From Bacillota bacterium (GTDB lineage Bacteria > Bacillota > Dehalobacteriia > UBA4068 > UBA4997), in NCBI GenBank assembly GCA_017398165.1, contig JAFQHB010000148.1, forward strand, positions 1 through 12,001: a stretch of 12,001 nucleotides of DNA. The letters are read 5' to 3'. The notes under the pieces were generated by a model, which was not told the origin of the DNA, did no database searches, and saw only the letters and a list, made by a program, of their open reading frames with translations. Shown here piece after piece: positions 1 through 6,837 of this stretch; within the stretch, counting starts at the first letter, position 1, and every line of letters begins with the position of its first letter. Position numbers and translations under genes: made by a program.

Positions 1-310
1 CGTAAGCACCGGCTTTGAGAGAAAGCTGACCATTATCGGTGTCGGCTATCGTGCCGCTGTTCAGAACAACGTATTGTCTCTGAACGTTGGTAAATCTCAT
101 CCGGTTGAGATGCCCGCTCCTGAGGGTATCGAGATCAAATGCCCCACTCCTACTCAGATCGTACTGAGTGGTTATGATAAAGAAGCGCTGGGTGGTTTTG
201 CTGCCAAGATCCGCGCACAGCGTCCGCCGGAGCCTTATAAGGGCAAGGGTATTCGTTATGAGAACGAGTACGTTATCAGAAAAGCCGGCAAAACAGGCTG
301 CAAGAAATAA
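1..310 (+). CDS. rplF: 50S ribosomal protein L6, 3' part (5' end outside window)
   Basis: L6 binds 23S rRNA near the base of the L7/L12 stalk and the sarcin-ricin loop of the large subunit. The reading frame is open from base 2, so the gene begins upstream of the window; 102 codons are visible out of the usual 175-180. Seen directly are the L6 repeat-domain signature GVGYRAAVQ near the left edge and the conserved C-terminal block PPEPYKGKGIRYENEYVIRK, followed by a lysine-rich tail and TAA at 308-310. The TTG at 74 is an internal leucine codon, not a start. Position directly before rplR is the standard spc-operon order. A 90-base gap separates it from rplR, rather long for this operon. Confidence 0.97.
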   Translation, partial: VSTGFERKLTIIGVGYRAAVQNNVLSLNVGKSHPVEMPAPEGIEIKCPTPTQIVLSGYDKEALGGFAAKIRAQRPPEPYKGKGIRYENEYVIRKAGKTGCKK

Positions 311-400
311 TAAATGTGATGTTTTCGTATCTTTTGCCGCTTGATTACCGCAGAGGATTATCAACGGCGATTGAAAGATTGTAAAAAGGAAGTGAACACC

Positions 401-763
401 TTGTTTAAGAAGGTAGATCGCAAGGCCAGACGGCAGAAAAAGCATCATCGCATCCGCAGATATATCTCCGGTACTGCCGAATTTCCGAGATTGGCCGTAT
501 ATCGCAGCGCCAAGCATATGTACGCTCAGATCATTGACGACGTTAATGGTGTGACTCTGGCTGCCGCTTCCACTTTGGATGCTTCTCTGAAAGAGAATTA
601 CGGTGGCAATAAGGATGCTGCCAAGGCTGTAGGTATGCTCGTTGCCGAGCGTGCTCTGGCCAAGGGCATCAAGGGCGTTGTATTTGACCGTGGCGGACTG
701 CTGTATCATGGTAGAGTCGCAGCTCTGGCAGAAGGTGCCAGAGAAGGCGGTCTGGAATTCTAG
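401..763 (+). CDS. rplR: 50S ribosomal protein L18
   Basis: L18 binds 5S rRNA and, with L5, anchors it to the central protuberance of the large subunit. The 120-residue product has the usual very basic N-terminus (KKVDRKARRQKKHHRIRR), the strand block FPRLAVYRSAKHMYAQIIDD at about 28-47, and the family block FDRGGLLYHGRVAALAEGAR at about 95-114. I chose TTG at 401 as start: the product then begins LFKKVDRK like other L18 proteins, and AAGGA lies at 386-390, 10 bases upstream. The frame is open back to 341, but those residues do not resemble L18 and lack a good ribosome site. A TTG start on a highly expressed ribosomal gene is slightly unusual. Confidence 0.96.
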   Translation: MFKKVDRKARRQKKHHRIRRYISGTAEFPRLAVYRSAKHMYAQIIDDVNGVTLAAASTLDASLKENYGGNKDAAKAVGMLVAERALAKGIKGVVFDRGGLLYHGRVAALAEGAREGGLEF

Positions 764-781
764 GCAAGAGGAGGAGAGACA

Positions 782-1339
782 ATGGCTAATGTAGAAAATA
801 AGGCTCGTGCCCCCAAAAGCGGCGCTCGTCGGCCGAGAGTTCCGAGAAAGCCCAGCAACACCCCCGAACTGAAAGAGACTATGGTATCTCTGAACCGTGT
901 TGCTAAGACCGTAAAGGGTGGCCGTCGTATGCGTTTTGCTGCTCTGATGGTCGTTGGCGATGGCAAGGGCAACGTTGGTTTTGGCATCGGCAAGGCTTCT
1001 GAGGTACCGGAAGCTATCCGTAAGGGTGTCGAGGCTGCGAAGAAGGATATGGTCAAAGTACCGATCCTGAAGACTACTGTACCGCATGAAGTAGTTGGCG
1101 TTTATGGCTCCGGCCGTGTGTTGCTCAAGCCTGCTGCTGCCGGTACCGGTGTTATCGCGGGTGGTCCTGTGCGTGCCGTATTGGAGGCTGCCGGTTACTC
1201 GAATATTTTGACCAAATCTTTGGGCTCCAACAACCCGATCAACATGGTTCGCGCTACTATGGCCGGCCTGCAGAGCCTGAAGACTGCTGAACAGGTTGCG
1301 CAGCTGCGCGGCAAAACTGTGGAAGAGATTTTGGGCTAG
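782..1339 (+). CDS. rpsE: 30S ribosomal protein S5
   Basis: S5 is a small-subunit protein near the decoding site and mRNA entry; it affects accuracy and, with S3 and S4, helps unwind mRNA. The 185-residue product contains the N-terminal double-stranded-RNA-binding S5 domain (LNRVAKTVKGGRRMRFAAL at about 37-55; GDGKGNVGFGIGKASEVPEA at about 59-78) and the C-terminal domain with VRAVLEAAGYSNILTKSLGS at about 130-149. It has roughly 20 more N-terminal residues than the ~166-residue Bacillus protein: a basic, proline-rich stretch (res. 8-27) likely to be disordered. ATG at 782 follows GAGGAGGAGA, so the extension appears genuinely translated. It ends in TAG, inside which the rpmD Shine-Dalgarno begins. 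Confidence 0.97.
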   Translation: MANVENKARAPKSGARRPRVPRKPSNTPELKETMVSLNRVAKTVKGGRRMRFAALMVVGDGKGNVGFGIGKASEVPEAIRKGVEAAKKDMVKVPILKTTVPHEVVGVYGSGRVLLKPAAAGTGVIAGGPVRAVLEAAGYSNILTKSLGSNNPINMVRATMAGLQSLKTAEQVAQLRGKTVEEILG

Positions 1340-1350
1340 GAGGGTTTGTA

Positions 1351-1530
1351 ATGGCTAAAGTTAAGATTACTCTTGTCAAGAGCCCGATTGGCTATAACAA
1401 GAAACAAAGAGCGATCGCTGCTTCTTTGGGTCTGCGTAAGATGCAGAGCAGCGTTGTCCAGGAAGATACTCCCGATATTATGGGCAAAGTTCATAAAATT
1501 TCTCATCTTGTTAAAGTCGAAGAAGCTTAA
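1351..1530 (+). CDS. rpmD: 50S ribosomal protein L30
   Basis: This small 59-residue large-subunit protein begins MAKVKITLVKSPIGYNKKQR, with the L30 pattern of a beta strand, SPIG, then a helix (QRAIAASLGLRKM). The second half (DTPDIMGKVHKISHLVKVEE) also matches the family. L30 contacts 23S rRNA and is found in many but not all bacteria. AGGAGGG at 1338-1344 gives a 6-base spacing to ATG 1351 and overlaps the rpsE stop codon at 1337-1339, so the two are probably translationally coupled. The position between rpsE and rplO is the standard one. Confidence 0.95.
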   Translation: MAKVKITLVKSPIGYNKKQRAIAASLGLRKMQSSVVQEDTPDIMGKVHKISHLVKVEEA

Positions 1531-1554
1531 GCTTATTGTTAGGGAGGTGTAGAT

Positions 1555-1992
1555 ATGCAACTGAATGAATTGCGTCCGGTTGCCGGTTCTCGTCCGAAGC
1601 ACGTGCGTAAGGGCAGAGGTATTGGCTCCACGCTGGGCAAGACTGCAGGTCGTGGCCAGAAGGGTCAGAAAGCTCGTTCCGGCGGCGGTGTCCGTCTGGG
1701 CTTTGAAGGCGGCCAGATGCCGATCTATCGTCGTCTGCCCAAGCGCGGCTTCACCAACATTTTCGGCAAGGAATATGTGCCGGTATCTTTGGAAGATCTG
1801 AATGTATTTGATAATGGTACCGTAGTTACCGAGGAACTGCTGTATCAGTCCGGAATTGTCAATAAAAAACGCGACGGCATCAAGGTTTTGGCAAACGGCG
1901 AGTTGACCAAACAGCTGACTGTCGCTGTAGCTTGCTCCAAGGCTGCTGCTGAAAAAATCGTAGCTGCCGGCGGCAGTGTTGAGGTAAAATAG
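1555..1992 (+). CDS. rplO: 50S ribosomal protein L15
   Basis: L15 is a 23S rRNA-binding assembly protein of the large subunit. The 145-residue product starts MQLNELRPVAGSRPKHVRKG and carries the glycine/basic N-terminal extension that penetrates rRNA (GRGQKGQKARSGGGVRLGFE, about 32-51), then MPIYRRLPKRGFTN at about 55-68. The C-terminal globular half ends AAAEKIVAAGGSVEVK, the usual L15 ending. A strong AGGGAGGTG at 1541-1549 sets ATG 1555. Its TAG stop (1990-1992) shares its last base with the secY GTG start, suggesting translational coupling. Confidence 0.97.
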   Translation: MQLNELRPVAGSRPKHVRKGRGIGSTLGKTAGRGQKGQKARSGGGVRLGFEGGQMPIYRRLPKRGFTNIFGKEYVPVSLEDLNVFDNGTVVTEELLYQSGIVNKKRDGIKVLANGELTKQLTVAVACSKAAAEKIVAAGGSVEVK

Positions 1993-3245
1993 TGCTCACA
2001 ACGATAAAGAATGCCTGGAAGATCGCTGAAGTTCGCAAAAAGATCATCTTCACTCTGTTGATGCTCGTTGTCTTTCGTTTGGCGGCGCATATTCCGGTGC
2101 CCGGCATCAGCAAAGACGCGCTGACAGAGCTTTTCAAAGCTGATATATGGACTTTGATGGATACTTTCTCCGGCGGTTCGCTGAAGTATTTTACCTTTTG
2201 TGCTATGGGTATTATGCCCTACATCAACGCATCTATCATTATGAACCTGCTGACTATCGCGATACCGTATTTTGAAAATCTGGCACGCGAGGGTCAGGAG
2301 GGACGTAAGAAGATGGCGCGCATCACGCGTTATGGTGCGGTAGGTCTGGCGCTGATCCAGTCGATCGGTATGACCTTTATGATTCGCAGTGCGCTGGTGA
2401 GCACCAGTGTCTTCAGCTATATGGTAATCATCCTGACTCTGACTGCAGGTACCTGTTTCCTGATGTGGCTGGGTGAATTGATTACCGAAAACGGCATCGG
2501 CAACGGTATTTCGCTTATCATCTTTGTCGGTATTTTGGCCTCGCTGCCCAATACTCTGTTTACCATTACTGAGTCTGTTCGCGGCGGCCAGACCAATATC
2601 ATCACTGTTATCCTGTTCGTTGTTTTGGCTATCCTGATCATCGCGGGCGTCGTGTTTATCCAGGAAGCGCAGAGAAGAATCCCGGTACAGTACGCCAAGC
2701 GTATGGTAGGACGCCGTGTATACGGCGGTCAGGCTTCGCACATCCCGATGAAGGTAAATCAGACCGGTGTTATCCCGATCATTTTTGCCATGTCGCTGTT
2801 GATGCTGCCCAGCACTATCGCAGGTTTCTTCCCGAACAACGGCTTTGCCACCATGCTGGCCGGCTGGTTTATGCCCGGCAGCTGGTTGTATATTATGCTG
2901 TATATTTTCCTTATTATATTCTTCACATATTTCTACACCGCTGTTACCTTTAACTGCCGTGACATCGCTGAGAATATGCAGAAGAACGGTGGCTTTATCC
3001 CGGGCATCCGCCCCGGCAAGCCTACTTCGGAGTATCTGGACGGTGTGTTGACCAGATTGACCCTGGCTGGTGCTATCTTCCTTTCCGCTATTGCTGTGAT
3101 GCCTTTCCTGGCAGCCAAGTTCTCCGGTCTGGATATTTACTTCGGCGGCACCTCGCTGCTGATCGTTGTTGGTGTAGCACTGGATACTATGAAGCAGCTG
3201 GAAGCGCAGGTAATGGAACGTCAGTACTCCGGTTTTATGAAATAA
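1992..3245 (+). CDS. secY: Preprotein translocase channel subunit SecY
   Basis: SecY is the pore of the SecYEG translocon, moving unfolded proteins across, or inserting them into, the cytoplasmic membrane with SecA or ribosomes. The 417-residue product shows about ten hydrophobic segments, roughly at 17-35, 66-90, 112-132, 142-162, 170-188, 203-224, 258-279, 297-318, 355-375 and 384-400. Conserved blocks include the plug-region HIPVPGI (33-39), ITENGIGNGISLIIF (164-178), the cytosolic loop RRIPVQYAKRMVGRR (228-242), GIRPGKPTSEYLDGVLTRLT (338-357) and GGTSLLIVVGVALDTMKQLE (385-404). The start is GTG at 1992, overlapping the rplO stop by one base, with GAGG at 1981-1984. Nothing suggests an accessory SecY2. 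Confidence 0.98.
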   Translation: MLTTIKNAWKIAEVRKKIIFTLLMLVVFRLAAHIPVPGISKDALTELFKADIWTLMDTFSGGSLKYFTFCAMGIMPYINASIIMNLLTIAIPYFENLAREGQEGRKKMARITRYGAVGLALIQSIGMTFMIRSALVSTSVFSYMVIILTLTAGTCFLMWLGELITENGIGNGISLIIFVGILASLPNTLFTITESVRGGQTNIITVILFVVLAILIIAGVVFIQEAQRRIPVQYAKRMVGRRVYGGQASHIPMKVNQTGVIPIIFAMSLLMLPSTIAGFFPNNGFATMLAGWFMPGSWLYIMLYIFLIIFFTYFYTAVTFNCRDIAENMQKNGGFIPGIRPGKPTSEYLDGVLTRLTLAGAIFLSAIAVMPFLAAKFSGLDIYFGGTSLLIVVGVALDTMKQLEAQVMERQYSGFMK

Positions 3246-3260
3246 AAGGAGGTAGTCTGG

Positions 3261-3911
3261 ATGAATATCGTTTTGATGGGACCCCCTGGAGCCGGTAAGG
3301 GCACTCAGGCTGAGGTCATGGCACGCAACCTGTTTGTGCCTCATATCTCCACCGGTGATATCTTCCGCGCCAACATCAAGGCCGGCACCGAGCTGGGGCG
3401 TCTGGCTAATCAGTACATCTCCAAGGGCGATCTGGTGCCGGATGAGGTGACTATGGCTATGATCAAGGATCGTCTGGCAGAAGAGGACTGTGCCAAGGGC
3501 TTTATTCTGGACGGACTGCCGCGCACCATTGGTCAGGCTGATGCTCTGGCAGAGATCCTGGCCGAACAGGGCAAAAAGCTGGATTTTGTTGTCAATATTG
3601 ATGTGCCGATCGAGAAGCTGATCGAGCGTTTGAGCGGCCGCCGCGTATGCCGCAACTGCTCTCAGACTTATCATATGGTAAACAACCCGCCGGTGGAAGC
3701 CGGTGTGTGTGACGAGTGCGGCGGCGAGCTGTATCAGCGTGCTGATGACTCGGAAGAAACCATTAAAAATCGTCTGGACGTTTATCTGGCTCAGTCGGCT
3801 CCGCTGATCGAATATTATCAGGACAAGGGCGTTCTGTTTTCGATCAACGGCGATCAGGCTATCAACAAGGTGCTGACCGATGTTGGCAGAGGTCTGGGAC
3901 AGAATTGGTGA
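3261..3911 (+). CDS. adk: Adenylate kinase, zinc-binding LID type
   Basis: Catalyses reversible ATP + AMP to 2 ADP in the cytoplasm. The 216-residue product has the P-loop GPPGAGKGT (7-15), the AMP-binding block HISTGDIFRANIK (28-40) and DGLPRTIGQADAL (84-96). The LID (about 126-163) has four cysteines, C130, C133, C150 and C153, in the C-x2-C...C-x2-C pattern of zinc-binding Gram-positive adenylate kinases. The motif reads DGLPRT where most family members have DGFPRT, a mild substitution. AAAAGGAGGT at 3244-3253 overlaps the secY stop and is 7 bases from ATG 3261. Adjacency to secY and map is typical of the extended spc operon. Confidence 0.97.
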   Translation: MNIVLMGPPGAGKGTQAEVMARNLFVPHISTGDIFRANIKAGTELGRLANQYISKGDLVPDEVTMAMIKDRLAEEDCAKGFILDGLPRTIGQADALAEILAEQGKKLDFVVNIDVPIEKLIERLSGRRVCRNCSQTYHMVNNPPVEAGVCDECGGELYQRADDSEETIKNRLDVYLAQSAPLIEYYQDKGVLFSINGDQAINKVLTDVGRGLGQNW

Positions 3912-3918
3912 TAACCGT

Positions 3919-4665
3919 ATGATTACCATCAAGAATGTCGAAGAGATCGCTGTTATGCGCCGGGCCGGCCGTATCGTGGCAGAGGTTTTCGAACTGATGC
4001 GCGAGAAGATCCGGCCGGGTATTACGACCGGTGAGCTGGATATGCTGGCCGAGCGTTTGATCCGCAAACGCGGCGCCGTACCGCTTTTTAAGGGGTATAA
4101 CGGTTTCCCCGGGACGCTGTGTATGTCTGTGAATGAGCAGGTCATCCACGGTATCCCCGGCAAGCTGGTGCTGCAGGAGGGTGATATCGTCAGCGTGGAC
4201 GTCGGCGCCAGGATCGACGGCTTCTGCGGTGATGCAGCCAGAACATTTGCGGTAGGCAGGATTGCTCCGGAGGTCCAGCGGTTGCTGGACGTGACCGAAG
4301 AGAGCCTGAATGCCGGTATCGGGCAGGCGGTGATCGGCAACCGTATCGGGGATATCGCGCACGCGGTGCAGACTGTGGCTGAGGCTGCGGGCTACGGCGT
4401 GGTGCGGGATTACACCGGGCACGGTATCGGTCGGGATCTGCACGAGGCTCCTGATGTGCCCAATTATGGGACACCGGGGCGCGGACTGCGGCTGGTCAGC
4501 GGGATGGCTCTGGCTCTTGAGCCGATGATCAATATGGGCACGCACCAGGTGCGTGAGCTGAAGGACGGCTGGACGGTGGTAACGCTGGATGGCAAGCCTT
4601 CGGCGCATTTTGAGAATACGGTGGCGATCACGCCTGATGGGCCCGTCGTTCTGACGGTGCTGTGA
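3919..4665 (+). CDS. map: Type I methionine aminopeptidase
   Basis: Removes the N-terminal methionine from nascent proteins after deformylation. The 248-residue product has the complete two-metal site of the pita-bread fold: D94 (VSVDVG), D105 (FCGDAARTF), H168 (TGHGIG), E201 (ALEPMI) and E232 (FENTVAI), plus the substrate-contacting H77 (NEQVIHGIPG). I start it at ATG 3919 (MITIKNVEEIAVMRRAG), the usual type I N-terminus, with GGTGA at 3907-3911 overlapping the adk stop. The frame is open upstream to about 3880, but that would overlap adk by 32 bases and add residues foreign to the family. There is no N-terminal zinc-finger extension. It uses noticeably more CGG and GCG codons than the upstream ribosomal genes. 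Confidence 0.96.
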   Translation: MITIKNVEEIAVMRRAGRIVAEVFELMREKIRPGITTGELDMLAERLIRKRGAVPLFKGYNGFPGTLCMSVNEQVIHGIPGKLVLQEGDIVSVDVGARIDGFCGDAARTFAVGRIAPEVQRLLDVTEESLNAGIGQAVIGNRIGDIAHAVQTVAEAAGYGVVRDYTGHGIGRDLHEAPDVPNYGTPGRGLRLVSGMALALEPMINMGTHQVRELKDGWTVVTLDGKPSAHFENTVAITPDGPVVLTVL

Positions 4666-4675
4666 GGTGAGTCAA

Positions 4676-4972
4676 ATGGCTGAAGCTTATAATCTGCCGG
4701 TTGTAGGGCAGCTGGTGCGCTCCATCGCGGGGCGCGATCATGGCAAATATTATCTGGTTTATCGTGTTGAGGGCAACAGGGTGCTGGTGGTGGATGGCCG
4801 CAGAAGACTGACGGCAAACCCGAAAGTCAAGAACCCTTGCCATCTGCAAAAGAGCGGTCTGGTAGCCGATAAATTTCGGCTGGCGGCTGCCGACGGCAGG
4901 CTGACGCCGGAGATCATCCGGGCGGAGCTGGCCGGGCTTTTGCAGGCTAATCCTGATGAGGAGGCGCTGTAA
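4676..4972 (+). CDS. Small KOW-domain RNA-binding protein (L14e-like family)
   Basis: The 98-residue product has an N-terminal KOW-like segment at about 9-45 (VVGQLVRSIAGRDHGKYYLV, then EGNRVLVVDGRRR), followed by NPKVKNPCHLQ and an acidic C-terminal tail ending NPDEEAL. Proteins of this type sit between map and infA in many Bacillota (the position of B. subtilis ybzG) and are annotated as KOW-domain RNA-binding or L14e/L6e/L27e-like proteins; their role is not settled. RNA or ribosome binding is inferred from the fold and context. I chose ATG 4676 because GAGGTGA at 4664-4670, overlapping the map stop, lies 5 bases upstream; a GTG in frame at 4667 is inside that site. It runs almost directly into infA. 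Confidence 0.85.
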   Translation: MAEAYNLPVVGQLVRSIAGRDHGKYYLVYRVEGNRVLVVDGRRRLTANPKVKNPCHLQKSGLVADKFRLAAADGRLTPEIIRAELAGLLQANPDEEAL

Positions 4973-4974
4973 TA

Positions 4975-5193
4975 ATGTCTAAAGTTGATGAAATTGAAGT
5001 CACCGGAACGGTGATCGATCCCCTGCCGAACGCGATGTTCAAGGTTGAGCTGGAGAACGGCCATATTGTTCTGGCGCATGTCTCCGGGAAGATCAGGATG
5101 CATTATATTCGTATTTTGCCGGGCGACAAGGTAACTGTGGCGCTGAGTCCGTATGATCTGCAGCGCGGCCGCATCACGTATCGTTATAAATAA
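4975..5193 (+). CDS. infA: Translation initiation factor IF-1
   Basis: IF-1 occupies the ribosomal A site during initiation, acting with IF-2 and IF-3. The 72-residue product is the canonical length and is one S1-like OB fold: EIEVTGTVIDPLPNAMFKVE (6-25), NGHIVLAHVSGKIRMHYIRI (28-47), LPGDKVTV (48-55) and the ending YDLQRGRITYRYK. ATG 4975 starts two bases after the KOW gene stop; GAGGAGG at 4958-4964, inside the KOW coding end, is the ribosome site, so coupling is likely. The second residue is S rather than the commoner A, which is harmless. Confidence 0.98.
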   Translation: MSKVDEIEVTGTVIDPLPNAMFKVELENGHIVLAHVSGKIRMHYIRILPGDKVTVALSPYDLQRGRITYRYK

Positions 5194-5213
5194 ATTGCCG
5201 GGAGGTGCAGCAA

Positions 5214-5327
5214 ATGAAGGTTCGTGCATCCGCTAAACCTATTTGCGAAAAATGCAAGGTTATCAAAAGGCGCGGAACCGTTATGGTTATCTGCTCCAAC
5301 CCCAAGCATAAGCAGAAACAGGGTTAA
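5214..5327 (+). CDS. rpmJ: 50S ribosomal protein L36, zinc-binding (C+) form
   Basis: This 37-residue large-subunit protein reads MKVRASAKPICEKCKVIKRR, then GTVMVICSNPKHKQKQG. The zinc-ribbon ligands C11, C14, C27 and H32 are all present, so it is the zinc-requiring primary form rather than the zinc-free paralogue used under zinc starvation. ATG 5214 follows GGGAGGTG at 5200-5207, 6 bases away. The position between infA and rpsM is standard. Confidence 0.97.
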   Translation: MKVRASAKPICEKCKVIKRRGTVMVICSNPKHKQKQG

Positions 5328-5360
5328 TCTCCTGATGTTGGGGAAATTAAAATTAAGTTT

Positions 5361-5377
5361 ATGATATCAGCTATCAT
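5361..5377 (+). promoter_or_regulatory. Small hairpin just upstream of the rpsM ribosome site
   Basis: ATGATA at 5361-5366 and TATCAT at 5372-5377 form a 6-base stem with a 5-base loop, followed by TTT and then GGAGGTG at 5381-5387. It is A/T-rich and weak. It lies in the 65-base rpmJ-rpsM gap, the place where enterobacteria carry the S4-binding autoregulatory site of the alpha operon. A regulatory role here is only a possibility; the stem may be chance. Confidence 0.25.
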
Positions 5378-5392
5378 TTTGGAGGTGTAGGA

Positions 5393-5764
5393 ATGGCTCG
5401 TATTGCTGGTGTAGACTTGCCCAGAGATAAAAGAGTTGAGATCGGCCTGACTTATATCTTCGGTGTTGGTCTTTCGACCTCGCAGAAGGTATTGAAAGAA
5501 GCCGGTGTAAATCCGGATACCCGTGTAAAGGATCTGACCGATGATGAAGTCGGCCGTATCCGTGAGGTACTGGACAAAACCACTCAGGTGGAGGGTGATC
5601 TGCGTCGTGAGATCGCTCTGAATATTAAGAGACTGACCGAGATCGGTTGCTACCGTGGTCAGCGTCATCGCCGCGGCCTGCCTGTCCGTGGTCAGAATAC
5701 CAAAAACAACGCACGTACCCGCAAAGGTCCCAAGCGTACCGTTAGCGGCAAGAAGAAGAAATAA
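5393..5764 (+). CDS. rpsM: 30S ribosomal protein S13
   Basis: S13 sits in the head of the small subunit and forms intersubunit bridges with the central protuberance of the large subunit. The 123-residue product begins MARIAGVDLPRDKRVEIGLT, has the helix-two-turn-helix region around 15-60 (IFGVGLSTSQKVLKEAGV), then NIKRLTEIGCYRGQRHRRGL and the conserved tail block GQNTKNNARTRKGPKR (100-115) ending in lysines that contact tRNA. GGAGGTG at 5381-5387 is 5 bases from ATG 5393. First gene of the alpha-operon set. Confidence 0.98.
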   Translation: MARIAGVDLPRDKRVEIGLTYIFGVGLSTSQKVLKEAGVNPDTRVKDLTDDEVGRIREVLDKTTQVEGDLRREIALNIKRLTEIGCYRGQRHRRGLPVRGQNTKNNARTRKGPKRTVSGKKKK

Positions 5765-5782
5765 GGAAAGGGGGTTTTTCAA

Positions 5783-6169
5783 TTGGCTCGCAGACAGATT
5801 CGTAAGAGAAAAGAAAAGAAGAATATTGAGTTTGGTGTGGCTCATATCCAGTCCACTTTCAATAATACAATTATTACTATCACTGATAAGGCCGGCAACG
5901 CTATTTCCTGGTCCAGCGCCGGTGCTCAGGGCTTTAAGGGCTCCCGTAAGAGCACTCCCTTTGCTGCACAGCAGGCGGCTGATGTAGCAGCTAAAGAGGC
6001 TATGATCCACGGCCTGCGCTCTGTTGAGTGTCTGGTGAAAGGTCCCGGCTCCGGCCGTGTGGCTGCTATCCGCGCATTGCAGGCAGCAGGTCTGGAAATC
6101 AGCATGATCAAGGATGTTACCCCCATTCCGCATAATGGGTGTCGTCCTCCCAAGAGAAGAAGAGTTTAA
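5783..6169 (+). CDS. rpsK: 30S ribosomal protein S11
   Basis: S11 lies on the small-subunit platform near the mRNA exit and E site, contacting S7 and S18. The 128-residue product has the usual basic N-terminus, then GVAHIQSTFNNTIITITDKA (18-37), SSAGAQGFKGSRKSTPFAAQ (44-63), VKGPGSGRVAAIRAL (85-99) and the C-terminal signature DVTPIPHNGCRPPKRRRV (111-128). The start is TTG at 5783: no in-frame ATG precedes the conserved domain, and AAGGAAAGGGGG at 5763-5774 gives good spacing. It is the second TTG start among the ribosomal genes here, after rplR. Confidence 0.97.
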   Translation: MARRQIRKRKEKKNIEFGVAHIQSTFNNTIITITDKAGNAISWSSAGAQGFKGSRKSTPFAAQQAADVAAKEAMIHGLRSVECLVKGPGSGRVAAIRALQAAGLEISMIKDVTPIPHNGCRPPKRRRV

Positions 6170-6190
6170 TAAGGAGGAATATAGCGCATT

Positions 6191-6784
6191 ATGGCAAAGA
6201 ATAATCAGCCTGTTCTGAAAAGAGCCAGAACTCTTGGCATTGAACCCGGCTTTGTGGGCGTCTATAAAACATCCAAGAGAGTTCCGAAACAGAGCAGAAA
6301 GAAGCAGAGCAACTATGGTCTGCAGTTGAAAGAAAAACAGAAGGTAAAATTCATTTACGGTATTCTGGAGAAACAGCTCAGAAACACCTTTGCCAAGGCT
6401 GAGAAAAAGTCTGGTAACGTAGGCGAGAATCTGTTGATGCTGCTGGAGCAGCGTATGGATAACGCTGTGTATCGTCTGGGTCTGGCTACTACCAGAAGAG
6501 AGGCCAAGCAGTTGGTTTCTCATGCTCATTTCACTGTAAACGGCAAAAAGATGAACATCCCCTCCGCTCTGGTGAAGCCCGGTGACGTCATCGCCGTACG
6601 TGAGAAGAGCCAGCAGTCTCCGAAATTCAAGGAGATCGCTGAAGGTCTGAAGGGTAAGGCTGTTCCCAGCTGGCTGGAGCTGGATGCTGCCAATATGGCA
6701 GGTAAAGTTGTCGCTCTGCCCGCTCGCAGCGATGTTGACGCGCCTATTGACGAACAGCTGATCGTCGAATTCTACTCGCGTTAA
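6191..6784 (+). CDS. rpsD: 30S ribosomal protein S4, cysteine-free (C-) form
   Basis: S4 nucleates assembly of the small-subunit body by binding the 16S five-way junction and, in many bacteria, represses its own operon. The 197-residue product has the core block NYGLQLKEKQKVKFIYGILE (41-60), the S4 RNA-binding domain at about 87-147 (LEQRMDNAVYRLGLATTRRE; HFTVNGKKMNIPSALVKPGD) and the C-terminal ending DEQLIVEFYSR. The N-terminal 40 residues contain no cysteine and the whole protein has none, so the four-cysteine zinc knuckle of zinc-type S4 is missing. AAGGAGG at 6171-6177 is 13 bases from ATG 6191, a rather long spacing. Location between rpsK and rpoA differs from Bacillus, where rpsD is elsewhere. 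Confidence 0.97.
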   Translation: MAKNNQPVLKRARTLGIEPGFVGVYKTSKRVPKQSRKKQSNYGLQLKEKQKVKFIYGILEKQLRNTFAKAEKKSGNVGENLLMLLEQRMDNAVYRLGLATTRREAKQLVSHAHFTVNGKKMNIPSALVKPGDVIAVREKSQQSPKFKEIAEGLKGKAVPSWLELDAANMAGKVVALPARSDVDAPIDEQLIVEFYSR

Positions 6785-6837
6785 GTCTGAGGGCTTTTAG
6801 TGAAACGATTAGCTTTTGAAAAGGGGGCAATATATTA

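Noticed and set aside
341..400. Upstream extension of rplR to a TTG at 341
   Set aside because: The extra residues do not resemble L18, and the best Shine-Dalgarno points to TTG 401.
1845..4340. 831-codon open frame on the - strand opposite rplO, secY, adk and map
   Set aside because: It lies wholly opposite four well-identified genes, has low-complexity Gln/His/Asp-rich content and no recognisable domain. Codon bias in the + strand genes leaves few stops in this antisense frame.
5324..6529. 401-codon open frame on the - strand opposite rpsM, rpsK and rpsD
   Set aside because: It is an antisense shadow with Ser/Leu-rich composition and no ribosome site or family resemblance.
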